NCBI GenBank assembly: GCA_019689585.1
Contig: JADGHG010000004.1
Location: forward strand, 1-48,491
Reading direction: 5' to 3'
Source: Clostridia bacterium
GTDB taxonomy: Bacteria > Bacillota > Sulfobacillia > RBS10-35 > JADGHG01
Length of the DNA stretch: 48,491 nt
The notes under the pieces: model-generated
The model's database searches: none
The model's input: the letters and a program-made list of their open reading frames with translations, nothing else
What the model was told of the DNA's origin: nothing
In this document: positions 28,354-37,075 of the stretch, piece by piece
Numbering within the stretch: the stretch's first letter is position 1
How the letters are laid out: the number at the start of each line of letters is the position of its first letter
Position numbers and translations under genes: made by a program

Positions 28354-29424
28354 CTACCTCCTCGTGTAGAGCCAGAGGGCCCCGTCGTCCTGCTGGAACT
28401 GGAGGAGGCGCGCGGCCGGGTCGAGCTCCCGCGCCTCGATGCGGAGCATCGTCTCGTCGGCGACGACCTCCTGCATCTGGGGGTCGTCCGGGTCGACGAG
28501 GTAGCCGTCGACGAGCGCGTACTCGACGCGGTAGCGGACGGCCGTCGGCCCCGCGCGCACGAACTGCCCGACGAGGATGACCTGGCGCCGGCCGAGCGGA
28601 ACCGAGAAGGTTCCGACGACGTAGACGTGATCCGCCCGCAGGAGGATCTCGAGGTCGGAGACGCCCTCGATCGGCGACCCTCCCGGGCCGGCGAGGGCGG
28701 GCTCGCCGACGAGCCGCTGGAAGGCCGCCTCGTCGAGCCGGAAGCGGCCGGCCGCGACCGGCGTCACGGCGCCTTCGAGCCCCGGCGAACCGGAGATGCG
28801 GCGCTCCGCGAAGCGGACGTACGCGGCCAGGGGGCCGGCGCGGATCTCCTCCCAGCTCTCCGAGATGCCGTAGAGCGCGAGCTCCTGCTCCTGCGGCGAG
28901 CGGCCCGCGATCGCCTCGCGGTGGCGCCTTTCGGCCTCGACGAACGCCGCGACCAGGTCGCGGTAGCCCCGAAGCTCGCGCTCCTTGGCCTCGAGCTTGG
29001 CGAGCTCCGCCTCGGCCGCGCGGAGGGACTCGAGGTCGCGGCCGACGACCTCCCGCACCATCTGGAGGTTCGCCAGCGCGTCGACGGGGCCTCCGCCGCC
29101 GAAGACGGCCGCGAGGAACGCCTCGCCCGCGTACTGGCCGTAGAAGAGGACGCGCCGGCGCGCCTCGGGCAGCATGGCCTCGTACCTCGCCCGGGCGGCG
29201 TCGACCTGGGGGGCGAGCTCGGCGATGCGCCGGTCCGTCTCGTCGAGCTGGGCCTTCAGGATGTCGAGGCTCGACTGGCCCGCCTGGCCCTGGACGTCCT
29301 TGAGGAAGTAGAGGAACACGCCCGTGATGTGCGCCCCGGCCGAGCCGCCGGGGACGAGCGCGGCAGCGAGCACGGCGAGGGCGAGGGCGAACGCGGCCGG
29401 CCGCACTGCCAGAGGGCGCCTCAC
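28354..29424 (-). CDS. secreted coiled-coil protein, PcsB/CwlO-type coiled coil without a recognised hydrolase domain
   Basis: GTG overlaps ftsX stop; signal peptide ending SAGA|HITG; coiled coil with RVLFYGQYAGEAFLAAVFGGGGPVDALANLQMVREVVGRDLESL. Confidence 0.75.
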   Translation of the reverse strand: MRRPLAVRPAAFALALAVLAAALVPGGSAGAHITGVFLYFLKDVQGQAGQSSLDILKAQLDETDRRIAELAPQVDAARARYEAMLPEARRRVLFYGQYAGEAFLAAVFGGGGPVDALANLQMVREVVGRDLESLRAAEAELAKLEAKERELRGYRDLVAAFVEAERRHREAIAGRSPQEQELALYGISESWEEIRAGPLAAYVRFAERRISGSPGLEGAVTPVAAGRFRLDEAAFQRLVGEPALAGPGGSPIEGVSDLEILLRADHVYVVGTFSVPLGRRQVILVGQFVRAGPTAVRYRVEYALVDGYLVDPDDPQMQEVVADETMLRIEARELDPAARLLQFQQDDGALWLYTRR

Positions 29425-30344
29425 CGGAAGACCCCCTCCCGCCGGGCGAGAAGCGCCAGGGCGAGGGACGCTCCGGCTGCGCCGAGGGCCGTGCCCGAGG
29501 CGAGGCAGAGGACGACGAGCGGCCCGAAGCGGGGTGGGGCGAGCGGCCAGGGGAGGAGGGTGGCGAGGGCGAGCTCGACGCGATGGACGACGAGGACGAG
29601 GCCCATCGCCGCAAGCGCCCCTCCGGCCAGGCCGAGGAGCGCCCCCTCGGCCGCGAACTGGCCGGCGAGCGCCCAGGGCGATACGCCCATCCAGGCCTTC
29701 ACGCGCACTTCGGCAAGGCGCGAGAGCACGGCGAGCTGCCAGGTGACGACCGTCACCGCCAAGCCGAGGAGCGCGAAGCCGACGACCGACGCGAGGCCTG
29801 CCCGGCGCAGGAAGTCGGCCAGGCCGAGGACGGCCGGCAGGTACTTCTGGCCGTAGACGACCTCGTCCACCTCGGGCCAGCGCGCGATCCGGGCGGCCAG
29901 CGCCCCCGCCTCGTCCGGGCCGGTGAGGAAGACGGCCACGCTCGGCGGGAAGGGGTTCTCGGGGAAGAGGCGGCCGAGGTCGACCGTCCCCCCGAACGCC
30001 TCCTCGAGGGCGGCGAGCGTCTCCTCCGGCGGGACGACGCGCGCCGAGGCGACCCCGGGTAGCGCCCGGATGCGCCGGGCGACGGCCTCGGCGCGGCCGG
30101 CGGGCGACGTCGCCTCCGACGGCTCCGTCAGGACGACCCGCATGGCCGCCTGCTCGCGCAGGAGCCGGGCGGCCGACCGCGTCGCATCCGAGCCGAGGAA
30201 GACGAGGGCGGCGAGGGATACGGCGAACGCTGCGACGAGGACGGCCGAGACCGCGGCGACGAGGTTCCGGCCCGCGCCTAGGCGGGCGTCGCGCAGCGCG
30301 TAGTAGAGGGGCCACAGGTTGGGACGGCCGAGGGGGCGCCTCAC
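29421..30344 (-). CDS. ftsX: cell-division-type permease FtsX
   Basis: NPFPPSVAVFLTGPDEAGALAARIARWPEVDEVVYGQ extracellular-loop signature, 4 TMs, adjacent to ftsE. Confidence 0.88.
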   Translation of the reverse strand: MRRPLGRPNLWPLYYALRDARLGAGRNLVAAVSAVLVAAFAVSLAALVFLGSDATRSAARLLREQAAMRVVLTEPSEATSPAGRAEAVARRIRALPGVASARVVPPEETLAALEEAFGGTVDLGRLFPENPFPPSVAVFLTGPDEAGALAARIARWPEVDEVVYGQKYLPAVLGLADFLRRAGLASVVGFALLGLAVTVVTWQLAVLSRLAEVRVKAWMGVSPWALAGQFAAEGALLGLAGGALAAMGLVLVVHRVELALATLLPWPLAPPRFGPLVVLCLASGTALGAAGASLALALLARREGVFR

Positions 30345-31075
30345 CGGATGCGCGCCCCCTCGTCCGAGGCGATGCGGCCGCCCTCGACGCGCACGACGCG
30401 GTGACCGCCCCAGGCCAAGAGCTCCCGCGAGTGCGTGGCGACGACGACGGCCGGCGACCAGAGGCGGTGGATCCGGGAGAGGACCTCGAAGACGACGCGC
30501 GCCGAGGCGAGGTCGAGGTTGCCGGTCGGCTCGTCGGCCAGGACGACGGCCGGCCGGTGGATGAGGGCCCGCGCGATCCCGACGCGCTGTTGCTCGCCGG
30601 CCGAAAGCTCGTTGGGGAAACGGTCCGCGAGGTCCTCGAGGCCCAGGGTCGAGAGCATCGCCTCGGCCAGCCGGCGCGCCTCCCCGGGCGGCCGGCCGAG
30701 CACTTCGGCGCCGTAGGCCACGTTCTCGAGGGCGGTCTTCGCCGGCAGGAGCTCGAACGACTGGAAGACGAGGCCGAGACGGCGCCGCAGGAGGTGGATG
30801 GGCCGGACGCCGACCGGCTCGCCCAAAACCCGCACTTCTCCTCGCGTCGGCCGGAGCGCCCCGTAGGCGAGGCGGAGGAGCGTCGTCTTGCCGGCGCCCG
30901 AGGGGCCGACGAGGAAGACCCACTCGCCCATGGCGACGCGCAGGTCGACGCCGTCGAGCGCCGGGCGCGCCGCCCGGCCTCGACCTCGCCGCGACATCGG
31001 GAAGACGTGGCTCACCCCGAGCCAGGCGACGGCCGGGGCCTCGGACGGACCGGGCAGCTCTGCGCGCACGGGCAC
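30341..31075 (-). CDS. ftsE: ABC ATPase FtsE
   Basis: [65 protein letters not shown]. Confidence 0.9.
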   Translation of the reverse strand: MPVRAELPGPSEAPAVAWLGVSHVFPMSRRGRGRAARPALDGVDLRVAMGEWVFLVGPSGAGKTTLLRLAYGALRPTRGEVRVLGEPVGVRPIHLLRRRLGLVFQSFELLPAKTALENVAYGAEVLGRPPGEARRLAEAMLSTLGLEDLADRFPNELSAGEQQRVGIARALIHRPAVVLADEPTGNLDLASARVVFEVLSRIHRLWSPAVVVATHSRELLAWGGHRVVRVEGGRIASDEGARIR

Positions 31076-31082
31076 CCCGCCC

Positions 31083-31490
31083 TCACCCGCCTCCGCCTGC
31101 GAGTTCCCGCCTGGCCGCCGTGAGGAGCGCGGGGAGCGCCTCGGCCGCGGCGGCCGCCTCGTCCCACGATCCGCGCAGGAACCCGAGCTCGACGACGGCC
31201 ATCTCGTGCCACAGGCGGCCGGCCAGCTCGGGGTCGCGCTCGGCGAGCCGCGGGTAGACCTTGTGGATGACCGGGTCGACCTCGCGCCAGAGCGACCGGG
31301 CCTCCCCGTAGTCCCCCGCCCGGATGAGCGACGCGACGCGCCCGGCCCCGTCGACGGCCGTCCGCCAGTCGCGCTCCGACACGCCGCCGCAGGCGGCCGC
31401 CGCGAGCGCAAGACAGGCCAAGGCCAGCGCGACCCAGGCCCGCCCCGGCCGCCGGCGGGGCGCCGGGCCGCCTCCATCCGCTGGCGGCAT
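31083..31490 (-). CDS. small helical lipoprotein
   Basis: Lipobox LALAAAAC|GG; ATG overlaps SCO1 stop (ATGA). Confidence 0.65.
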   Translation of the reverse strand: MPPADGGGPAPRRRPGRAWVALALACLALAAAACGGVSERDWRTAVDGAGRVASLIRAGDYGEARSLWREVDPVIHKVYPRLAERDPELAGRLWHEMAVVELGFLRGSWDEAAAAAEALPALLTAARRELAGGGG

Positions 31491-32140
31491 CAGCCGCCCA
31501 ACTCCGCCACGCGGCGGATCTGGCGGAGGATCGTCCCCGGGTCGGCGTCCGACTCGATGTAGAGCCGTTCGCGGCCGGCCGGGTCGATGAGGAAGAAACC
31601 GGTGTCGTGCTCGCCGTTCACGCCGTACCGGCCGACGAGCTCCTCGACGACGGCGACGTGGTAGGCGTCCCACACGGGCTTGAGCTCGGCCTCGGTCCCC
31701 GTGAGGAAGTCCCAGGCGCGGGGGGCGACGTTGCCCGGCTGGGAGGCGATGAAGGCCGGCCGCCCGACGGCGTCGAGCCAAGGGTCGACGGAGACGGCGA
31801 CGAAGGCCACGCGCGCCGCGTCCCGGCCGAGCCGCGCCTCGAGCTCGGCCATCGTTCGGAGCGTCTCGGGGCACACGTCCTTGCAGTGGCCGTCGAGGAA
31901 CGTGAGGAGGACGGCGCGGCCGCGGTAGTCGGCGAGGGTGACGCGCTCGCCCTCTTGGTTCGTGAGGGCGAAGTCGGGCGCAGGCACGCCCCCGAGGTCG
32001 GTCCCTTCGTAGGCGTAGGCGCCGCCGGCGCCGCCCTGCCAGGTGAGGAGGGCGAAGGCGGCCAACGCCGCCCAGGCGGCGCGCCGGAGCCAGCCGAGCG
32101 CGCGCGAGGCTGAGCTCCGCGGGGCCGCCGAGCCTCTCAC
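31490..32140 (-). CDS. SCO1/SenC-family copper chaperone / thioredoxin-like protein
   Basis: N-terminal signal; PDFALTNQEGERVTLADYRGRAVLLTFLDGHCKDVCPET with CxxxC; C-terminal DTGFFLIDP. Confidence 0.9.
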   Translation of the reverse strand: MRGSAAPRSSASRALGWLRRAAWAALAAFALLTWQGGAGGAYAYEGTDLGGVPAPDFALTNQEGERVTLADYRGRAVLLTFLDGHCKDVCPETLRTMAELEARLGRDAARVAFVAVSVDPWLDAVGRPAFIASQPGNVAPRAWDFLTGTEAELKPVWDAYHVAVVEELVGRYGVNGEHDTGFFLIDPAGRERLYIESDADPGTILRQIRRVAELGG

Positions 32141-33138
32141 GGCCGCCTGCGCCCCCCGCCGCCCTCGGCGAGCGCGCGGGCGGCCGCGTGCGCGCGCTCC
32201 TCGAGCACGAGCGAGGCGTCCGCCTCGTCGCCGAGAAAGCGCGGGCCGCGCGCGTCGGCGTCCGTGCGGCAGAAGGCCCAGAACGCCTCGAGGAAGGCGA
32301 AGAGGAAGGCGGCGCCACCGAGGAGCTTCATCACGATCCCGCCCATCTGCTGGTCCTCGAGCGGCGTGAGCGCCATGATGCGCGGCGCGTGCGCGTACCA
32401 GTCGTAGACGACGGCGTTCGAGAAGGTGACGCCGGCGAAGACGGGCGTCATGCCGAGACCGTCGACGAACACGTACACCATCCGCGCCGGGGGCGAGAGG
32501 CGCGGCAGCTCGGGAAGCGGCGAGACGACGGGCCACCACGTGAACATCGCCGTGACGAGGAGGGCGGCGTGCTCGAGCGCGTGCAGGGCCGGGTCGGCGA
32601 GGGCGGCCTGGTAGAGCGACGGGATGTGGTAGGCGCTGAAGACGCCGTTGAAGACGAGGATGGCCGCGACCGGGTGGGTGAAGAGCGCGAGCGCGCGCCA
32701 GGCGAGGGCGCCGGCGAGCGAGCGTGCCACGGACGGGCGGCTTTGGGCGGAGCCGCCGGCTGGCCTCCCGCCCTGCACGAGCTCGCGGAGCGGCCGGCCG
32801 ACCCACCGCGGCAGCGGCGGGAAGCGGCCGGAGAGCCCGAGGAGGAGGAGCGGCGCCGCGACGAACGCGATCAGCATGTGCTGGAACATGTGGACCCAGA
32901 AGAGGAAGAGCTCGCCGATCTCGTCGATCGGCGATTCCAGCGCCAAAAGCAGGGTGAGGAGGCCGAGCGCGAACCAGACGGGACGGCCGAGGGCGCGCGG
33001 GTCGCGGCCCCACGACGCGGCCCGCCGGTCGGAGAAGCGCACGAGGGACGCGTAGCCGACGGCGAGGAGGAGCACGATCGCCCAGACGGCCGGGTGGAAC
33101 GAGAAGGCGAGCCAGATCTCGCGGGGCGCGCCGACCAC
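32137..33138 (-). CDS. ctaG: cytochrome c oxidase assembly factor CtaG (caa3-type)
   Basis: HMFQHMLIAFVAAPLLLLG, HALEHAALLVTAMFTWWPVV, DQQMGGIVMKL. Confidence 0.92.
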   Translation of the reverse strand: MVGAPREIWLAFSFHPAVWAIVLLLAVGYASLVRFSDRRAASWGRDPRALGRPVWFALGLLTLLLALESPIDEIGELFLFWVHMFQHMLIAFVAAPLLLLGLSGRFPPLPRWVGRPLRELVQGGRPAGGSAQSRPSVARSLAGALAWRALALFTHPVAAILVFNGVFSAYHIPSLYQAALADPALHALEHAALLVTAMFTWWPVVSPLPELPRLSPPARMVYVFVDGLGMTPVFAGVTFSNAVVYDWYAHAPRIMALTPLEDQQMGGIVMKLLGGAAFLFAFLEAFWAFCRTDADARGPRFLGDEADASLVLEERAHAAARALAEGGGGRRRP

Positions 33139-33174
33139 CTCCCTCGCCGGGACGGCGAGGCGTCCTCCTATAGC

Positions 33175-33696
33175 CTACCCGACGCGCGCGCCGCGGGAGG
33201 CCGGGGCGACGGCCGGCTCGTCCCCGCCGGGCTCTTCGGCGGGCGAAGCCCGATCGGCCTCGGCCTTGGGCCAGAGCAGCGCGCCGGCCGCGGCGAGCGC
33301 GAGGAAGAGGACGTCGCGGACGACGTCCCACGGGCCGACCGGCTCGGCGCCCCCGAAGCAGCCGCAGCCCGAGACGCCTCGCCCCGTGGCGAGCGCCCAG
33401 CTCATGAGGGCCGTGAAGGCGACGAAGCCGGCGGCCGCGAGCCAGAGGAGGAGCGGCACCCGGCGGGGGGTCCAGATCCAGGCGAGGAGCAGCGCGAGGG
33501 CGAGCGCCGTCTCCCCGGCCGGAACGGCGAGCCCGAGCGCGGCCACGGCCCCGGGCCCGAAGCCGTAGCCCGAGAGGGCGAGCGCGAAGCCGGCCGGGTC
33601 GACCCACTTCGTCCAGGCCGAGTACCCATAGACGGCGGCCGTCGCGAGAAGGAGAAGCGCCGCAAGCGGGCGGCGCAGCCCGGCCCGGCCGCTCAC
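33175..33696 (-). CDS. MauE/DoxX-like membrane protein
   Basis: YSAWTKWVDPAGFALALSGYG, ALATGRGVSGCGCFGG; paired with a thioredoxin-like gene. Confidence 0.75.
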   Translation of the reverse strand: MSGRAGLRRPLAALLLLATAAVYGYSAWTKWVDPAGFALALSGYGFGPGAVAALGLAVPAGETALALALLLAWIWTPRRVPLLLWLAAAGFVAFTALMSWALATGRGVSGCGCFGGAEPVGPWDVVRDVLFLALAAAGALLWPKAEADRASPAEEPGGDEPAVAPASRGARVG

Positions 33697-34358
33697 CGGC
33701 TGCCTCCGAAGGACGAGAGGAACCAGCTACGGAAGTCGTCCGGCTCGACGACCCCGCCTCGCGCGGCCACGACGCGGCCCGCGCCGTCGATGAGCACGAC
33801 GGTCGGGTACCCGGTGAAGTGGAACCGGTCGGCTACGCGCCGGTCGGGGTCCGAGAGGAACGTCACCTGGGCCATGGCCGGGTACGCCTCGACGTAGCGG
33901 CGCATCTCCGCCTGGTAGGCCGCCTGGGCGTCGCCGGTGGGAAGCGCCATCGAGCCGTCCTGACCGCTCCCCGGCTGCCCCTTCTCCCCGGGCGTGCCGA
34001 TGCCGAGCCGGTCGGTGGCGTTGATGGCGACGATGCGACCGCCCTGAGAGGCGACGAAGGGCGCGATCTCGGGCAGGTCGTAGGCGGCGAAGTACGCGCA
34101 GTACGGGCACCAGGTGGCCATGATCTCGACGACGAGCGGGTGGCCGTCGGCGGCGATCGTCACCGGTCGGCCGTCCTGGTCCGGGAGCGTGAAGGGCAGG
34201 GCGCTCGCACCCCCGCCCCGGAGCGACGGGTCGCGGACGGCGAGGACGACGACGAGCCCGACGAGCGCGAGGCCGAGGACGGCGAGCGTGAGGCCGACGC
34301 GGCGTCGCCGACGGCGCTCGCTTGCGAGGGACTCCGGGCGTCGGCGCGTCTTGGCCAT
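33693..34358 (-). CDS. TlpA/ResA-like membrane-anchored thioredoxin
   Basis: LPDQDGRPVTIAADGHPLVVEIMATWCPYCAYF, FTGYPTVVLIDGAGRVV. Confidence 0.9.
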   Translation of the reverse strand: MAKTRRRPESLASERRRRRRVGLTLAVLGLALVGLVVVLAVRDPSLRGGGASALPFTLPDQDGRPVTIAADGHPLVVEIMATWCPYCAYFAAYDLPEIAPFVASQGGRIVAINATDRLGIGTPGEKGQPGSGQDGSMALPTGDAQAAYQAEMRRYVEAYPAMAQVTFLSDPDRRVADRFHFTGYPTVVLIDGAGRVVAARGGVVEPDDFRSWFLSSFGGSR

Positions 34359-34369
34359 CGCCACGGGTA

Positions 34370-34385
34370 TCGAACCACGGTTCGA
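34370..34385. promoter_or_regulatory. inverted repeat TCGAACC-ac-GGTTCGA upstream of the TlpA-like gene
   Basis: 7-bp perfect arms, 2-nt spacer, in the intergenic gap. Confidence 0.4.
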
Positions 34386-34433
34386 CCGGCGCGGCAACCG
34401 GCCGGCGCGGCCGGCGAAGGCGGGAGCGGCCCG

Positions 34434-35879
34434 TCAGCCGGCGACGCGCGGCGTACGCCCTTCGCGGCTCGCGCGCCGGACGGCGCGCGCAAGGAGCCGG
34501 GCGGCGCGGTCGAGGAAGGCGGCGTCCGATTCTGCGCCCTCCGCCGCCGCTGCCGGGCTCTTCGCCCGGTAGCGCTCGGGCCAGTAGGCCGCCCGCAGCG
34601 CCTCCGCGAGGGCGGCGGCCTCGGGCGCGGACGCCTCCCCGCTCCCCGGTTCCCCGCCCGCTTCGGCGGCGAGATGCGCCGCGCGCCGCAGCATGGCTGA
34701 GGCCGACTCCCCGCGCGGGTAGCCGGCCTGGACGAGCGCGCGCTTCACGCGCCAGAGGGCGCGGCGGGCCGGCAGGTACGGCGGTCCCGCGACCAGCCGC
34801 GGCCCGGGTGCGCTCTCGGCGCGGGTCCTCGGGATGCGGCTGCGCTCCTCGCCGGCCGGCTGCGGGCCCGCCGGCTCGAGGGCCGGCCGGAGGAGGCGCG
34901 CCGCGAGCCAGGCGAGGAAGGCCACGAGGACGACCGCAAGGAGGGCGCGCGCGCCCCCTTCGACGAGCGGAGGCACGGGCACCGGTCGGCCGGCCTCGCT
35001 CGCGAAGGCCGGCGCGAGGGGCGCCGGTTCCGAGGGCGGGTGCGCTCCCACGTGCGAGCGGACGAGGTAGAGGACGAGCCCGGCGAGGTAGCCGAGGGGG
35101 AGGGCGGCGAGCGCGATGGCGTCGGCGATGAGGGACCAGGCGCGGCCGAGCCAGAGGGCGGCTTGGGACATCGCCTCGGGCGCGAAGGCGAGCGCGGCGA
35201 GCGAAAGGGCGGCGAGGGCGGCTCCGGCGCCGCCGGCAGCGAAAAGCCAGGCGCGGCGGCCGCCCAGGGGGTCGCCGCCCCCTTCGCGGGACGCCTCGGC
35301 CTGACGGGAGACGGTCGCCGTCGCGACCGAGAGGGCGACGAACGCGAGGGCGGAGAGCGAAAGGGGCCCGTAGAGGGGACGCCCCGCGGCCCCGCGCAGG
35401 TCGAGCGCCGCCGAGGCGACGAGCCAGCCGGCCGCGCCGAGGCGCCAGTCGGCCGCCGCGCGCTCCGCCGAGGCGGGCGCTCGCCCGGCCGCCAGACCCG
35501 CGTACGTCGACGCGACCGAGACGGCCAGGACGAGGAGGCCCTTGCGCGCCTCCGCCCCTCCCCGGCCGCCGAGGAAGAACGAGTCGGCCTGGGCTAGGGC
35601 GTCGGCGAGGCCGGCCGGGCCGAGCGCGACGACCGTGGCCGCGAGGGCGGCCGCCCAGGTCGCGGCGGCGGCCGCCCGGCGCGCGTGGGGAGCCACGCCG
35701 GCGCGGAGGAAGGCGGCGCCCGCCAGGTAGGCGGCGGCCGCGCCGCCGGCGGCTGCGAGCGGGGCGCCGGCGCCGCCTCCCCCCGCGCCCGCGAGGACGG
35801 CCGCCAGCGGGGCGGTCCACGACGCGAGGAGCAGGATGCGGACGAGATCGGCGAACGGCTCGGCCCCCGACCCCGTCAC
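34434..35879 (-). CDS. multi-TM protein with C-terminal DUF4129 domain
   Basis: C-terminal RRALWRVKRALVQAGYPRGESASAMLRRA...ALAEALRAAYWPERY; follows DUF58 gene. Confidence 0.75.
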   Translation of the reverse strand: MTGSGAEPFADLVRILLLASWTAPLAAVLAGAGGGGAGAPLAAAGGAAAAYLAGAAFLRAGVAPHARRAAAAATWAAALAATVVALGPAGLADALAQADSFFLGGRGGAEARKGLLVLAVSVASTYAGLAAGRAPASAERAAADWRLGAAGWLVASAALDLRGAAGRPLYGPLSLSALAFVALSVATATVSRQAEASREGGGDPLGGRRAWLFAAGGAGAALAALSLAALAFAPEAMSQAALWLGRAWSLIADAIALAALPLGYLAGLVLYLVRSHVGAHPPSEPAPLAPAFASEAGRPVPVPPLVEGGARALLAVVLVAFLAWLAARLLRPALEPAGPQPAGEERSRIPRTRAESAPGPRLVAGPPYLPARRALWRVKRALVQAGYPRGESASAMLRRAAHLAAEAGGEPGSGEASAPEAAALAEALRAAYWPERYRAKSPAAAAEGAESDAAFLDRAARLLARAVRRASREGRTPRVAG

Positions 35880-37075
35880 CCGGCGGGCCTCCCCCGGTGG
35901 GCCGGCGCGGGAGGCCCGCCCGGCGGCGAGGCGTACCACTCGTCGGCCGCCCAGCCGGGGACGCGCCAGGTGCGGACGCCGGCCATCTCGGGCAGCGGCT
36001 CGTCGCCGACGTAGACGAGCCGGACCTCCCGCGTCCTCGCCGCCCGCACGAGCTCACGCGCGAGCGTAGGGCCGACGTAGGGGGCCACGACCCAGAAGGC
36101 GACGGTCGGGGAGAGGCGCGTCCGCTCCCGGCGGACGAGGCTCGCGAGCGGCGCGGCCGGGTAGCCGCTGACGACGGCGAGGGCCTCGAGGGCGTGCCGC
36201 AGGTGGCGCGCGCCGGCGCCCGCCCCGATCGACAGATGGCGCGGCCCGTTCGGCACGGACCCGTCCGAGTGCAGCGCGAAGCTCCCGCCGGCGACCGTCA
36301 CCTGGCGGACGAGCTCGGCCGCAAGCGCCACGGCCGCCTCGTGGCGCGCCCGGTCGAGGCCGCCCCACGGCTCACCCGAGGTGCGCACCTCGAGGAAGAC
36401 GGCCGCCTCGCGGGCGACGGCCGCCTGGATCTGCCGCACCTGGAGCGATCCTGTGCGCGCCGTCGCCGGCCAGTGGACGAGCCGCTCCGGGTCGCCGTCG
36501 GCGTACGGCCTCACCCCGACCGTGCGCGAGGGGTCGGCGAAGAGCCAGCTCTGCCGCTCGCGCCGGCCCGAGGGCTCGTCCGCGGCCGCGAGGAGACGCC
36601 CGGCCGGGAAGGGCCGCGGGTACACGACGAGCGGAGCCCGCCTCTCGACGGCGGCCGTCGCCTCGCCGGCGCCGAACGGGTTGGCCGCCGAGAGGCGCGC
36701 CGGCCCGACCTCGGCCCGGCCGCGCGCAAGGGGCGTGGCCGTGAGCGTTCGCCGCACCTCCTCCCACGCGCCGACGCTCCACGTCTGGTGGAGCTCGCGC
36801 AGCCGCGGCAGGTGGTGCGCCCGCAGGTCGCCGCCCGCGACGCGGAGCCAGGCCGGGACGACGTCCGCGCTCTTGAGCCAGGGGAGCGGCCAGCGCTTGG
36901 CGTTCCGCAGGGTGAAGGCGAGCTCCACGCGCTCCCCCGGCCACGCGCGCGAAGGGCGTACCTCGCACTCGTAGCTCACGCCGTCGAGGGCGCGCCGGCG
37001 CCACAGGCGGCCGGCCAGGTAGGCGAACAGCGCGCCCAGGCCGACGAGGACGATCGGGGCGAAGGGGCCGGCCAT
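35876..37075 (-). CDS. DUF58 domain protein
   Basis: VGVRPYADGDPERLVHWPATARTGSLQVRQ signature; downstream of MoxR. Confidence 0.9.
   Translation of the reverse strand: MAGPFAPIVLVGLGALFAYLAGRLWRRRALDGVSYECEVRPSRAWPGERVELAFTLRNAKRWPLPWLKSADVVPAWLRVAGGDLRAHHLPRLRELHQTWSVGAWEEVRRTLTATPLARGRAEVGPARLSAANPFGAGEATAAVERRAPLVVYPRPFPAGRLLAAADEPSGRRERQSWLFADPSRTVGVRPYADGDPERLVHWPATARTGSLQVRQIQAAVAREAAVFLEVRTSGEPWGGLDRARHEAAVALAAELVRQVTVAGGSFALHSDGSVPNGPRHLSIGAGAGARHLRHALEALAVVSGYPAAPLASLVRRERTRLSPTVAFWVVAPYVGPTLARELVRAARTREVRLVYVGDEPLPEMAGVRTWRVPGWAADEWYASPPGGPPAPAHRGRPAG

Noticed and set aside
24587-29614. 1675-aa minus-strand ORF
   Set aside because: Antisense to glmM/glmS and out of frame with the coiled-coil and SLH-like genes; repetitive Arg/Pro/Ala composition
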